NCBI GenBank assembly: GCA_040389965.1
Contig: JAZJZF010000013.1
Span: 1-64,000 of the forward strand
Length of the DNA stretch: 64,000 nucleotides
Direction: 5' to 3'
Source of the DNA: UBA4416 sp040389965
Lineage (GTDB): Bacteria; Bacteroidota; Bacteroidia; B-17B0; Aurantibacillaceae
This document shows, piece by piece, positions 45,520 through 53,562 of the stretch. Each line of letters begins with the position of its first letter. The first letter of the stretch is position 1. Position numbers and translations under genes: made by a program. Under the pieces are notes generated by a model. The model searched no databases and had not been told where the DNA came from. It was given only the letters and a program-made list of their open reading frames with translations.

Positions 45520-45552
45520 AGAGAAGCAGACTTAAAACTGTTTCTCTTTCTT
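45520..45552. terminator. Bidirectional intrinsic terminator
   Basis: AGAGAAGCAG (45520-45529) pairs with CTGTTTCTCT (45538-45547) with one G-T pair and an eight-base loop, between the convergent ribH and outer-membrane protein genes. Confidence 0.75.
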
Positions 45553-46390
45553 AAAACATAACGCCCAGCGTCATCGTTAACTGGCCTGTAAAGAAGTGAT
45601 GACGGGCTTTTCCATTTCCTTTTCCTAAAACCAGACAGGTTGTGTAATCGGCAAAAGATCCTTTTCCCATAAATTCAAACACCCCGTATCTTAAAAATTC
45701 GGCCCTTACTCCTCCTTCAACACCAACAATCCAGCCTGCAACGTGCCATTTATTATTTAAACGTGTACCATAAATGGTAACATCCGTTCTGGGGAAAACA
45801 ATTCCTGCGCCGGGCTTTGCGACGATTCCTAAATTAAATCGCTTAGAAGGATTATAGAGTTTCCAGCGTTTTACAAAATTAAGCATCCAGAAATTAGCCC
45901 CGTCTGTATGTTCAAAATGAACCAGGTTTCTGGGATCCAGAATCGTATCCTTATCTGTAAAAACACCATTAAAGGTGCCTTTGACGTGTACTTTTTGATA
46001 ATCATCCACCACATATTTAGCATGGTCGTAATTGATTTCAATACCAATATCCTGTTTATTATTAAAATAGTAACCTACCCTACCTACAAACTGAGGAATT
46101 GTAATATTGGCTACATCCTTAATTTTATCAAAGTCAGGTCTGTCGTGGGCTGTGGCGTTATAGATAGTAAAATCATAATCATGGTAACGCCCCGTTTCAG
46201 GATAATACGTATTGGAATGATTCACAAAATGAATGGTACTTTTTGAAAAGGCACATTTGGTATAACCCCACATCAAATAAAACTTACCTTTTCTTTTTGA
46301 AGACACAGTAGCAGAACTAACCGCTTCTGTTTGTGCCAGACCTGCCAGCTGGCTTAGTAAAATGAGCAGAAGAATGCTGAAACGTGTCAT
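45551..46390 (-). CDS. Outer-membrane beta-barrel protein of unknown function
   Basis: 279 residues from the ATG at 46390, which overlaps the tsaE stop as ATGA. The frame opens eight codons earlier, but that start would lie inside tsaE. A signal peptide follows (MTRFSILLLILLSQ ... LAQT). The mature part has strands ending in aromatic residues and a final GQLTMTLGVMF, a barrel signature. Motifs such as GYYFNNKQDIGIEINYDHAKY resemble porin-like Bacteroidota proteins. Co-transcribed and coupled with tsaE. Confidence 0.7.
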   Translation of the reverse strand: MTRFSILLLILLSQLAGLAQTEAVSSATVSSKRKGKFYLMWGYTKCAFSKSTIHFVNHSNTYYPETGRYHDYDFTIYNATAHDRPDFDKIKDVANITIPQFVGRVGYYFNNKQDIGIEINYDHAKYVVDDYQKVHVKGTFNGVFTDKDTILDPRNLVHFEHTDGANFWMLNFVKRWKLYNPSKRFNLGIVAKPGAGIVFPRTDVTIYGTRLNNKWHVAGWIVGVEGGVRAEFLRYGVFEFMGKGSFADYTTCLVLGKGNGKARHHFFTGQLTMTLGVMF

Positions 46391-46815
46391 GACCCGGAAA
46401 TAATTTCTGCGCAAATGTAACGAATATTTTTATTGACCTCAATACTAACTTTCACGTATGAATCAATCAACGGAAGGGCTAATTCGGGCCATTCAATAAA
46501 CAAGTAGGCATCGCCGGTCATATACTCTTCAAAACCAATATCAAGTAATTCGAGTGATGATTTTAAGCGGTACAGATCGAAATGATAAACCTTATGATGT
46601 TCGCGTGTTACATATTCGTTCACAATAGAATATGTGGGGCTGCTCATCGTATCCACTACTTCTAAATAACGGCACACCGCTTTAATAAAAGTCGTTTTTC
46701 CGGCTCCCATAGGCGCTTCAAAAGCAAAAATGCGCTGTGTACCTGCATACTCCAGAAGTGCTTTAGCAGCAGCTGTATGTGATGCGGTATCAGAAATATC
46801 AAGCCTTAACGACAT
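46387..46815 (-). CDS. tsaE: tRNA threonylcarbamoyladenosine biosynthesis ATPase TsaE
   Basis: 142 residues. TsaE is the ATPase of the complex that makes t6A37 on ANN-decoding tRNAs. The Walker A is APMGAGKTT (34-42), and SSPTYSIVNEY and YHFDLYRL are family hallmarks, with FIEWPELALPLI near the end. Normal length. It lies between the WG-repeat gene (two bases upstream) and the outer-membrane protein gene (ATGA overlap). Confidence 0.95.
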   Translation of the reverse strand: MSLRLDISDTASHTAAAKALLEYAGTQRIFAFEAPMGAGKTTFIKAVCRYLEVVDTMSSPTYSIVNEYVTREHHKVYHFDLYRLKSSLELLDIGFEEYMTGDAYLFIEWPELALPLIDSYVKVSIEVNKNIRYICAEIISGS

Positions 46816-46817
46816 AT

Positions 46818-47720
46818 TTATAGTCCGGTTATTTTATATAGGGTATTATAAAAAGTATCCTTATTTATTTTTTGCTTTTTGCCTGTTTGTAAATTCACTA
46901 AAGTCCACACATCCTTATTAACTATCAATGCTTTGTTTTGTTTTAAATAATAAAAGTATTCGCCTTGCATGCCATACAGATCTTTCTTTGCAGGACTTTC
47001 AATCATAAATACTTCTTCGGGTTCATAAAGCTTATAAACATAGGTTCCTGCCGATGCAAATTCAATATGGTTCTTATTTTCGTAGAGGATATTGCCTTTA
47101 TAATCTACTACTTCGTCGCTGAGCTTTTTATTAAAGATGGCGCTGCAACAATAAATAACGCTGTCTTTCACATTAAAGTGAATGTGTTTCTTCTCGCATT
47201 TTATAATCGTTTTTCCACTGGTATCAATTAAACCTTTTGATCTTACAATTTCATGATCCCATTCTGTATAAATTTCGGTAATATAAAAACGGTTCAGTTC
47301 GCTTTGAAAAATATCGTCGAAACCCGCTGACAGCTGTTTCCCGCTTTTATGAAAAAGCCATACTTTATTGTTAAAGACTATTTTAAATACGTTTAAATCA
47401 TTGATATAATTCAGTTTCAGCTCCTGCTGATCGGGAAATACGGAGATGCTATCAGTTTGTAGTCCGTTCTTTAATGCAATCCTTGTATTATTTTTTGTAA
47501 TAAAATAATAGTCAATGGTAGTCGTTTCTTCTCCTGTTAAGGGATTAATAACCGTACGAAGGGGATTTTTGTTACCTACCATGGCTACACTTCCACTCTT
47601 ATCAAAAGCAAAAGCAGTATCGTATTGGGCTTTAATAGTAACAGAATTATTGACGGTATAGCCCCATTTGTTATTGGCACTATACACTACAGGGCTTTGA
47701 GCTTTTGCACACAGAACCAC
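46818..47720 (-). CDS. Exported WG-repeat-like protein, start uncertain
   Basis: 300 residues as written from the GTG at 47720. The sequence carries WG-type features (NNKWGYTVNNSVTIKAQYDTAFAFD, VWLFHKSGKQLSAGFDDIF, SKGLIDTSGKTIIKCE). The written start leaves only half a signal peptide. The same frame stays open upstream to a TAG inside the previous gene and gives a complete signal sequence (KHLPCIAIVCLVVLCAKAQ), but no ATG, GTG or TTG precedes it. Candidates are ATT at 47756 or ATC at 47771, or else a one-base assembly error. It follows the DUF1573 gene closely and is two bases from tsaE. Confidence 0.65.
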   Translation of the reverse strand: MVLCAKAQSPVVYSANNKWGYTVNNSVTIKAQYDTAFAFDKSGSVAMVGNKNPLRTVINPLTGEETTTIDYYFITKNNTRIALKNGLQTDSISVFPDQQELKLNYINDLNVFKIVFNNKVWLFHKSGKQLSAGFDDIFQSELNRFYITEIYTEWDHEIVRSKGLIDTSGKTIIKCEKKHIHFNVKDSVIYCCSAIFNKKLSDEVVDYKGNILYENKNHIEFASAGTYVYKLYEPEEVFMIESPAKKDLYGMQGEYFYYLKQNKALIVNKDVWTLVNLQTGKKQKINKDTFYNTLYKITGL

Positions 47721-47790
47721 TAAACAGACTATAGCTATACACGGTAAATGTTTAATGAGGCGTAATTTGATGGCATTAAAATTAATGATT

Positions 47791-48201
47791 TTATTGCAGC
47801 ACTACTCCTTTAAAACGGATATTTTGCTTCTGATTTTTGGCATTGGAGATAATTTCAACAACCCTATCCTGCCTGTCGTATACCGATTTGGTATCGAAGT
47901 ACACACGAATGGTATCTGTTTGTCCGGGTTTAACCATATATTTTGGGAAATCTACAGTAGTACAGGAGCACTCTGCCTTGGCTTCATAAATTTCGAGGGC
48001 TTCGGTGCCCATGTTGCTAAAAATGAACTCTACTTTTACAACTTCGCCTTTTTTGACAAAGCCAAACGATTTTTTAGTATCCTTAAACTTGAGTTTAGCT
48101 TGCGCATGAGTAGTTATGGCTAAGGCAAGAAAAATCCCTAAATAAAAAACCCTTCCATTTCTGAAAGGGTTTTTACATAGATTGTTTAGTTTATTTTCCA
48201 T
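47791..48201 (-). CDS. DUF1573 exported protein (third of three tandem copies)
   Basis: 136 residues. DUF1573 proteins have an Ig-like (ASH-like) fold and are exported in Bacteroidota. The signal region is long (1-34, RVFYLGIFLALAITTHAQ). The family core is KSFGFVKKGEVVKVEFIFSNMGTEALEI, then the C-x-C motif AKAECSCT (Cys78, Cys80), then VKPGQTDTIRVYFDTK. It overlaps the upstream DUF1573 gene by 11 bases, and a terminator-like hairpin (48145-48174) lies inside its first codons. Function is unknown; a chaperone-like or redox role is often guessed but unproven. Confidence 0.8.
   Translation of the reverse strand: MENKLNNLCKNPFRNGRVFYLGIFLALAITTHAQAKLKFKDTKKSFGFVKKGEVVKVEFIFSNMGTEALEIYEAKAECSCTTVDFPKYMVKPGQTDTIRVYFDTKSVYDRQDRVVEIISNAKNQKQNIRFKGVVLQ
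48145..48174 (-). terminator. Terminator-like hairpin inside the DUF1573 signal codons
   Basis: On the minus strand AAAAACCCTT pairs with AAGGGTTTTT around a ten-base loop, followed by TATTT. It would end transcripts of the upstream DUF1573 gene while falling within the coding start of the next one. It may act as an attenuator that lowers expression of downstream genes. Confidence 0.65.
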
Positions 48202-48649
48202 CTGCCGGTGCAGGAGCTACAGGTGCAGCTTCAACCACACCTTTAATTTTAACTACTTTGCTAGGCTCTTTTGAGTTTGATGTAACCGTTACATTTTTTT
48301 CGAAAGGGCCAGGGCGTTTAGTATCATATTTTACTCTGATTACTGCTGATTTTCCCGGTAAAATTGGTTCCTGTGGCCAACCTGGTTTTCCATCAATGGT
48401 TGTAGATGTACAGCCGCATTGTCCCTGAACGTTAGAAATGGTTAAAGGAGATTTACCAACGTTTTTAACTTTAAATTCTCTTACACCGTTTGCATCAAAT
48501 TTTACAGTTCCGTAATCCAATACTTCATTATCAAATTGCATAACCGGGGCATTAGGATCGATACTTGGAACTACTGAACCACCTTCTTGTGCATTTGCTG
48601 CAAACCCTAATCCTAAGAATAATGCTACAGCTGCTAGTACTTTTTTCAT
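48191..48649 (-). CDS. DUF1573 exported protein (middle copy)
   Basis: 152 residues with a signal peptide (1-20). The core is DYGTVKFDANGVREFKVKNVGKSPLTISNVQGQCGCT with Cys78 and Cys80, then PILPGKSAVIRVKYDTKRPGPFEKNVTVTSN. A proline/alanine-rich tail (APVAPAPADGK) follows. It lies 34 bases after the first DUF1573 gene and overlaps the third. The clear resemblance among the three copies points to an old tandem duplication. Confidence 0.88.
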   Translation of the reverse strand: MKKVLAAVALFLGLGFAANAQEGGSVVPSIDPNAPVMQFDNEVLDYGTVKFDANGVREFKVKNVGKSPLTISNVQGQCGCTSTTIDGKPGWPQEPILPGKSAVIRVKYDTKRPGPFEKNVTVTSNSKEPSKVVKIKGVVEAAPVAPAPADGK

Positions 48650-48683
48650 GTTATTTAGTTTAATTTATTTAAGGAAGCGTTAA

Positions 48684-49187
48684 TTATTTTTTTTCTAAAG
48701 GAGCACCTTGAGAAGGTGTGTTTGTAGGAAATGCTTCTTCTACCGGTTTAGCAGCAATGTTTCCTTTAATTTGTAAGGTTTGCATACCAGACTTAGCATT
48801 AGATTGCACGCTAACAGATTTGCTGATAGGTCCTACTCTGTTTGAATCGTATTTTACTTTGATTTCTCCTGATTTTCCAGGTAAAATTGGATCTTTAGGG
48901 CATTGAGGTACTGTACATCCGCAAGAACCCTGGCACATAGTGATAATTAATGGCTCTTTACCGGTATTTTTAAATTTAAATACGCACTCGCCATTATCGC
49001 CTTGCATAATGTTACCATAGTCATGAACCATTTTATCAAATTTAATTTCGGCAGTACTTGTTGGAGCTGTAGTTGATGTAGCTGCTGCCCCGTGGTTATG
49101 ACCGTCGTTTGCACTATGGCCTTCCTGTGCAATTGATAAAGTGCTTAATGAAGCTAAAAATCCGAGGGTAAAAATTAGTTTTTTCAT
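48684..49187 (-). CDS. DUF1573 exported protein (first copy, His-rich N-terminus)
   Basis: 167 residues with a signal peptide (1-20). The mature N-terminus is His/Gly-rich (EGHSANDGHNHG), followed by a Thr/Ala linker and the DUF1573 core (FDKMVHDYGNIMQGDNGECVFKFKN). It has more cysteines than its neighbours (68, 85, 89, 91, 96), with CQGSCGCTVPQC. Both features could bind metal, but this is inference. It is the first gene of a six-gene leftward unit (three DUF1573, WG-repeat, tsaE, outer-membrane protein) and is divergent from valS. Confidence 0.88.
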   Translation of the reverse strand: MKKLIFTLGFLASLSTLSIAQEGHSANDGHNHGAAATSTTAPTSTAEIKFDKMVHDYGNIMQGDNGECVFKFKNTGKEPLIITMCQGSCGCTVPQCPKDPILPGKSGEIKVKYDSNRVGPISKSVSVQSNAKSGMQTLQIKGNIAAKPVEEAFPTNTPSQGAPLEKK

Positions 49188-49272
49188 TTTGTATTATTTT
49201 ACGTTTTAGTTGTGTTTAAAATTATTTCCAATATCGTGCCATAAAGATAGCTTACACCTAGTTTACTTTATG

Positions 49273-49280
49273 TATTTTTG
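49273..49280 (+). promoter_or_regulatory. -7 promoter box of valS
   Basis: TATTTTTG matches TAnnTTTG, 31 bases before the ATG. No -33 TTTG is seen at the usual distance. Confidence 0.5.
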
Positions 49281-49311
49281 CGAAATTTAACAAAAATACT
49301 AATACGACAAG

Positions 49312-51960
49312 ATGGAAATCGAAAAAACATATAATTCAGCCAAAGCAGAACAAACCTGGTACCAATACTGGCTTGATCATAAATTCTTTAAATCAACGCC
49401 TGACCACCGCACTCCCTATACCATTGTCATCCCTCCACCTAATGTGACGGGTGTATTGCACATGGGGCATATGCTTAATAACACCATACAGGATGTATTA
49501 ATTCGCCGGGCGCGTATGCTTGGTTATAATGCCTGCTGGGTTCCGGGTACCGACCATGCCAGTATTGCAACTGAGGCAAAAGTAGTGTCTTTACTTAAAG
49601 AAAAAGGAATTAATAAAACGGATTTGAGTCGCGAAGATTTTTTAGCGCATGCCTGGGACTGGAAAGAAAAATACGGAGGTATTATTTTAGAGCAGCTTAA
49701 AAAACTGGGAGCAAGCTGCGACTGGGACAGAACACGCTTTACCATGGAAGAAGGCCTGAGCGAAGCTGTTATTGATGTATTTGTTGATCTTTATAATAAA
49801 GGAAAGATATACCGTGGGGTTCGTATGGTAAACTGGGATCCGCAGGGTTTAACGGCTGTAAGTGATGAAGAGGTAATTCATAAAGAATCGGCAGGTAAGC
49901 TGGTATATGTAAAATATAAAATAGAAGGAACAGGTGATTTTATTACAGTAGCCACTACCCGCCCTGAAACCATTATGGGAGATACGGCAGTATGTGTTAA
50001 CCCTACAGATGAACGTTATGCTCACTTGAAAGGAAAAAATGTGATTGTTCCGGTTGTAAACCGTGTAGTACCAATTATTTTTGATGACTATGTTGATGCC
50101 GCTTTTGGTACAGGTGCTTTAAAAGTAACGCCTGCACACGATATCAATGACTTTAATTTAGGTCAAAAACATAAATTACCGACCATTGACGCACTTAATC
50201 CAAACGGAACTATTAGCGAAGCTGCCGGCGCGTATGTTGGCATGGATCGTTTTGCCTGTCGTAAACAAATCATTATTGATTTAACGGAGCAAGGCTTAGT
50301 TGAAAAAATAGAAGAAATAAAAAATAAAGTTGGTTATAGCGAACGTACAAACGCCGTAATAGAGCCACGTTTAAGTATGCAATGGTTCCTTAAAATGGAA
50401 GAGGTAAGCAAACCTGCATTGGATGCTGTAGTGAGCGGTGATGTGAAACTGATCCCTGAAAAATTCATCAATACCTATAAGCATTGGATGGAAAATGTAC
50501 ACGATTGGTGTATTAGCCGCCAGTTATGGTGGGGCCAACGTATTCCGGCCTGGTATGATGGGCTGGGAAATACAGTGGTTGCTAAAGATTTTAATGAAGC
50601 TGTCATTAAATTTGAAGAAAAATTTGGAGTTATTGTCATTGAAGAAAAACAAATTAAACAGGATGAGGATGTATTGGATACCTGGTTCTCTTCGTGGTTG
50701 TGGCCTTTAACGGTTTTTGATCCTAAAATTGTACAAAATGGCTGGGATAAAGCCAATGAAGATTTAAAATATTATTACCCTACTAACGATCTGGTAACTG
50801 CCCCTGAGATTTTATTTTTCTGGGTAGCGCGTATGATCATTGCGGGTAAAGAATACACAGGGCAAAAACCCTTTACGAATGTTTATTTAACCGGTATTGT
50901 AAGAGATAAGCAAGGTCGTAAAATGAGTAAAAGTCTTGGTAATTCACCCGATCCACTCGATCTTATTGAAAGATACGGAGCTGATGGCGTTCGTGTTGGT
51001 ATGTTATTGTGCTCACCTGCAGGCAATGATTTAATGTTTGATGAAAGCTATTGTGAGCAGGGCCGTAATTTTGCCAATAAAGTTTGGAATGCTTTCCGTT
51101 TAATTAAAGGCTTTGTGGTAGATGATTCAATAGAGGCTCCACAATCCTCTAAGGCGGCCATTACATGGTTCGAAAATAAACTCTCCGAGCAATTGGAGAT
51201 CATTAATGATCATTATTCGAAATACAGAATGAGTGATGCTTTAATGACGACTTATAAATTAGTATGGGATGATTTTTGTGCATGGTATCTGGAAGCTATT
51301 AAGCCTGATTTTGTTGATGGAAAAGCACTTCCGATTGATAAAGCAACTTACGATGCTACTATTGGTTACCTGGAATCTTTATTAAAAATTATGCACCCCT
51401 GGATGCCTTTTATTACAGAGGAAATCTGGCATTTATTAAAAGAACGTGGCGAAAAAGAGTGTGTTATTGTTGCTGAATGGCCAAAAGTAAAAGCAGAACT
51501 TGATCATAGACAATTAGTTGAATTTGAAGTAAGTAAAGAGTTAGTAGCTACTGTAAGAAATGTTAGAGCTCAGAAACAATTATCTCCTAAAGAGAAACTG
51601 GAAGTAATTGAAAAATCGGAAGCTACACGCTCTTATTTTGACGAAACGATCAAGAAACTGGCAAACCTGTCTGCTTTTTCGTATACAAAAGAAAAGGTAG
51701 AAGGCGCGTTCTCTTTCCAGATTAAAACCACTGAATTTTATATTCCTTTGGCCAGCAGCCTCAATAAAGAAGAGGAAATTGTGCGGTTAACGAAAGATCT
51801 TGAGTATAATCAAGGGTTTTTAAAATCGGTGCAGATAAAGTTAGCCAACGAAAAATTTGTATCGAACGCCAAGCCTGAAATTATAGCCAGCGAACGCAAA
51901 AAAGAAAGTGATGCTTTGTCAAAAATTAAAACGATAGAAGAACAATTAAAATCACTTTAA
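49312..51960 (+). CDS. valS: Valine--tRNA ligase
   Basis: 882 residues. It charges tRNA-Val and edits mischarged threonine. The HIGH-type motif HMGH is at 50-53, KMSKS at 537-541, and the editing-domain GTGALKVTPAHD and the WCISRQLWWGQ segment are intact. A C-terminal coiled coil (about 815-882, ending SDALSKIKTIEEQLKSL) is the tRNA-binding arm of ValRS. Normal length. Single gene, cytoplasmic. The 198-base spacer after it holds no visible feature apart from the start region of the polysaccharide locus. Confidence 0.98.
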   Translation: MEIEKTYNSAKAEQTWYQYWLDHKFFKSTPDHRTPYTIVIPPPNVTGVLHMGHMLNNTIQDVLIRRARMLGYNACWVPGTDHASIATEAKVVSLLKEKGINKTDLSREDFLAHAWDWKEKYGGIILEQLKKLGASCDWDRTRFTMEEGLSEAVIDVFVDLYNKGKIYRGVRMVNWDPQGLTAVSDEEVIHKESAGKLVYVKYKIEGTGDFITVATTRPETIMGDTAVCVNPTDERYAHLKGKNVIVPVVNRVVPIIFDDYVDAAFGTGALKVTPAHDINDFNLGQKHKLPTIDALNPNGTISEAAGAYVGMDRFACRKQIIIDLTEQGLVEKIEEIKNKVGYSERTNAVIEPRLSMQWFLKMEEVSKPALDAVVSGDVKLIPEKFINTYKHWMENVHDWCISRQLWWGQRIPAWYDGLGNTVVAKDFNEAVIKFEEKFGVIVIEEKQIKQDEDVLDTWFSSWLWPLTVFDPKIVQNGWDKANEDLKYYYPTNDLVTAPEILFFWVARMIIAGKEYTGQKPFTNVYLTGIVRDKQGRKMSKSLGNSPDPLDLIERYGADGVRVGMLLCSPAGNDLMFDESYCEQGRNFANKVWNAFRLIKGFVVDDSIEAPQSSKAAITWFENKLSEQLEIINDHYSKYRMSDALMTTYKLVWDDFCAWYLEAIKPDFVDGKALPIDKATYDATIGYLESLLKIMHPWMPFITEEIWHLLKERGEKECVIVAEWPKVKAELDHRQLVEFEVSKELVATVRNVRAQKQLSPKEKLEVIEKSEATRSYFDETIKKLANLSAFSYTKEKVEGAFSFQIKTTEFYIPLASSLNKEEEIVRLTKDLEYNQGFLKSVQIKLANEKFVSNAKPEIIASERKKESDALSKIKTIEEQLKSL

Positions 51961-52158
51961 TTCGTTGGAATAATCGGGTCATAAGGTTAAGTGATTTCGA
52001 TGAATTAAGTTATTTATCATACAAATGTGCTTTTATGTCCATTTATTTTAAATTTTATTAACTAAATACTCATGTATAGTGTTTGTTAAAATTGGAATAA
52101 TACTTAATTTCACGATTTGTTAACATAAACTTATCCCCAAGTTTTTAGTACATTCTTT

Positions 52159-53499
52159 ATGAAATACTTATTGTCTTTAAATTTATTTGGGGAACTTATC
52201 ATCATAAGCTTGAGCCTGCTTTTTATTGGAGAGCTTTTTGCGCAGGCAGATATTCTTATTTTTTGTAATGTATTATGGCTTATCGGCACTTTTATTACCG
52301 AAAACTATTATATAAACCGTTTACCGGGGGTATTAATTAACGTTATTAATTTAGCCAAGTATTTTGCGGTTTATTACCTGATCATATTTTTATATGCCAA
52401 ATTATTTCATGAAGCAGATTTTTCGAATTACGGATTGATCCGATTTTCTGTTTTACTGTTTATATTTCTTTTGTTATGGAGAAGTTTCGTGTTCTTTTTG
52501 ATAAAACAAACTTTTAAAACCTCCAAGAGTAAGCAACAAATCATTATTGTTGGTGTAAGTGTGAATAGTGTCCATTTAAAGGAGTTTATTGATACCAGGC
52601 CGCAATACGGGATCAACGTATTAGGTTTTTTCTCTGAAAAAATGCACGATAAAGTAAATGTTATTGGCAATTATGATGATGTGATGGCATTTTGTATGAA
52701 ACACAATGTTTCAGAAATAATTTGCTCAATGGACAAGGTAAGTAAGGAATACCTTTCTAATTTAATTGATTTTGCTGAAAACAACCTGATTACAATACGT
52801 ATTATCCCTGATTCTTCAGGGGTATTTGGCCGTAATTTTGTAACCACTTTCCTGGAGTATATTCCTTTACTGGCATTACGTAAGAATCCTTTCGACGAGG
52901 TATCGAACAAATTAATTAAACGGATCTTCGATATTGTTTTTTCTTTGTTTGTTATTGTGTTTATTTTATCGTGGTTGTTTCCGGTTATTGCCATTCTTAT
53001 TTTGCTTGATTCAAAAGGGCCTGTTCTTTTTTCACAGGAACGCACAGGCTTATTAAACAAACCCTTTAAGTGTTTAAAGTTTAGGACAATGATTGTAAAC
53101 CCTAATGCTAATTTAATGCAGGCTCAAAGGCATGACCCCCGCGTGACCAAATTTGGAGCATTTTTGCGTAAGACTAGCCTTGATGAACTACCTCAGTTTT
53201 TTAATGTATTATGGGGAACGATGTCGGTTGTTGGTCCGAGACCACATATGCTCAAACATACTGAAGAATATTCTCAGTTGGTTGATAAATACATGGTAAG
53301 GCATTTAATAAAGCCTGGAATTACAGGTTTATCGCAGGTTATGGGCTATCGAGGAGAAACGCAACACGATTTGTATTTAATGAAAATGCGTGTGAGAATG
53401 GATCGTTTTTATATTGAAAACTGGTCGTTTTACCTTGACCTGAAGGTTGTTTATGCTACTGTGTTTTCAATATTTAACTCTAAGAAAAATGTGTATTAG
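52159..53499 (+). CDS. Polyprenyl-phosphate sugar phosphotransferase (WcaJ-like)
   Basis: 446 residues. The first half has about five transmembrane helices and a CoA-binding-like domain (IIIVGVSVNSVHLKEFI). The second half is the bacterial sugar transferase domain: KRIFDIVFSLF, GPVLFSQERTG, KCLKFRTM, RKTSLDELPQF, MSVVGPRPH, KPGITGLSQVMGYRGET. It starts glycan assembly by placing glucose-1-phosphate or a similar sugar on undecaprenyl phosphate. It opens a rightward locus with flippase, polymerase and glycosyltransferases. The sugar is not decided. Confidence 0.92.
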   Translation: MKYLLSLNLFGELIIISLSLLFIGELFAQADILIFCNVLWLIGTFITENYYINRLPGVLINVINLAKYFAVYYLIIFLYAKLFHEADFSNYGLIRFSVLLFIFLLLWRSFVFFLIKQTFKTSKSKQQIIIVGVSVNSVHLKEFIDTRPQYGINVLGFFSEKMHDKVNVIGNYDDVMAFCMKHNVSEIICSMDKVSKEYLSNLIDFAENNLITIRIIPDSSGVFGRNFVTTFLEYIPLLALRKNPFDEVSNKLIKRIFDIVFSLFVIVFILSWLFPVIAILILLDSKGPVLFSQERTGLLNKPFKCLKFRTMIVNPNANLMQAQRHDPRVTKFGAFLRKTSLDELPQFFNVLWGTMSVVGPRPHMLKHTEEYSQLVDKYMVRHLIKPGITGLSQVMGYRGETQHDLYLMKMRVRMDRFYIENWSFYLDLKVVYATVFSIFNSKKNVY

Positions 53500-53562
53500 T
53501 TTATGAAATAACTGCTATTTTGTTAAATTAATATTTCTATTTTTAGGTTCTACATTAATCTA

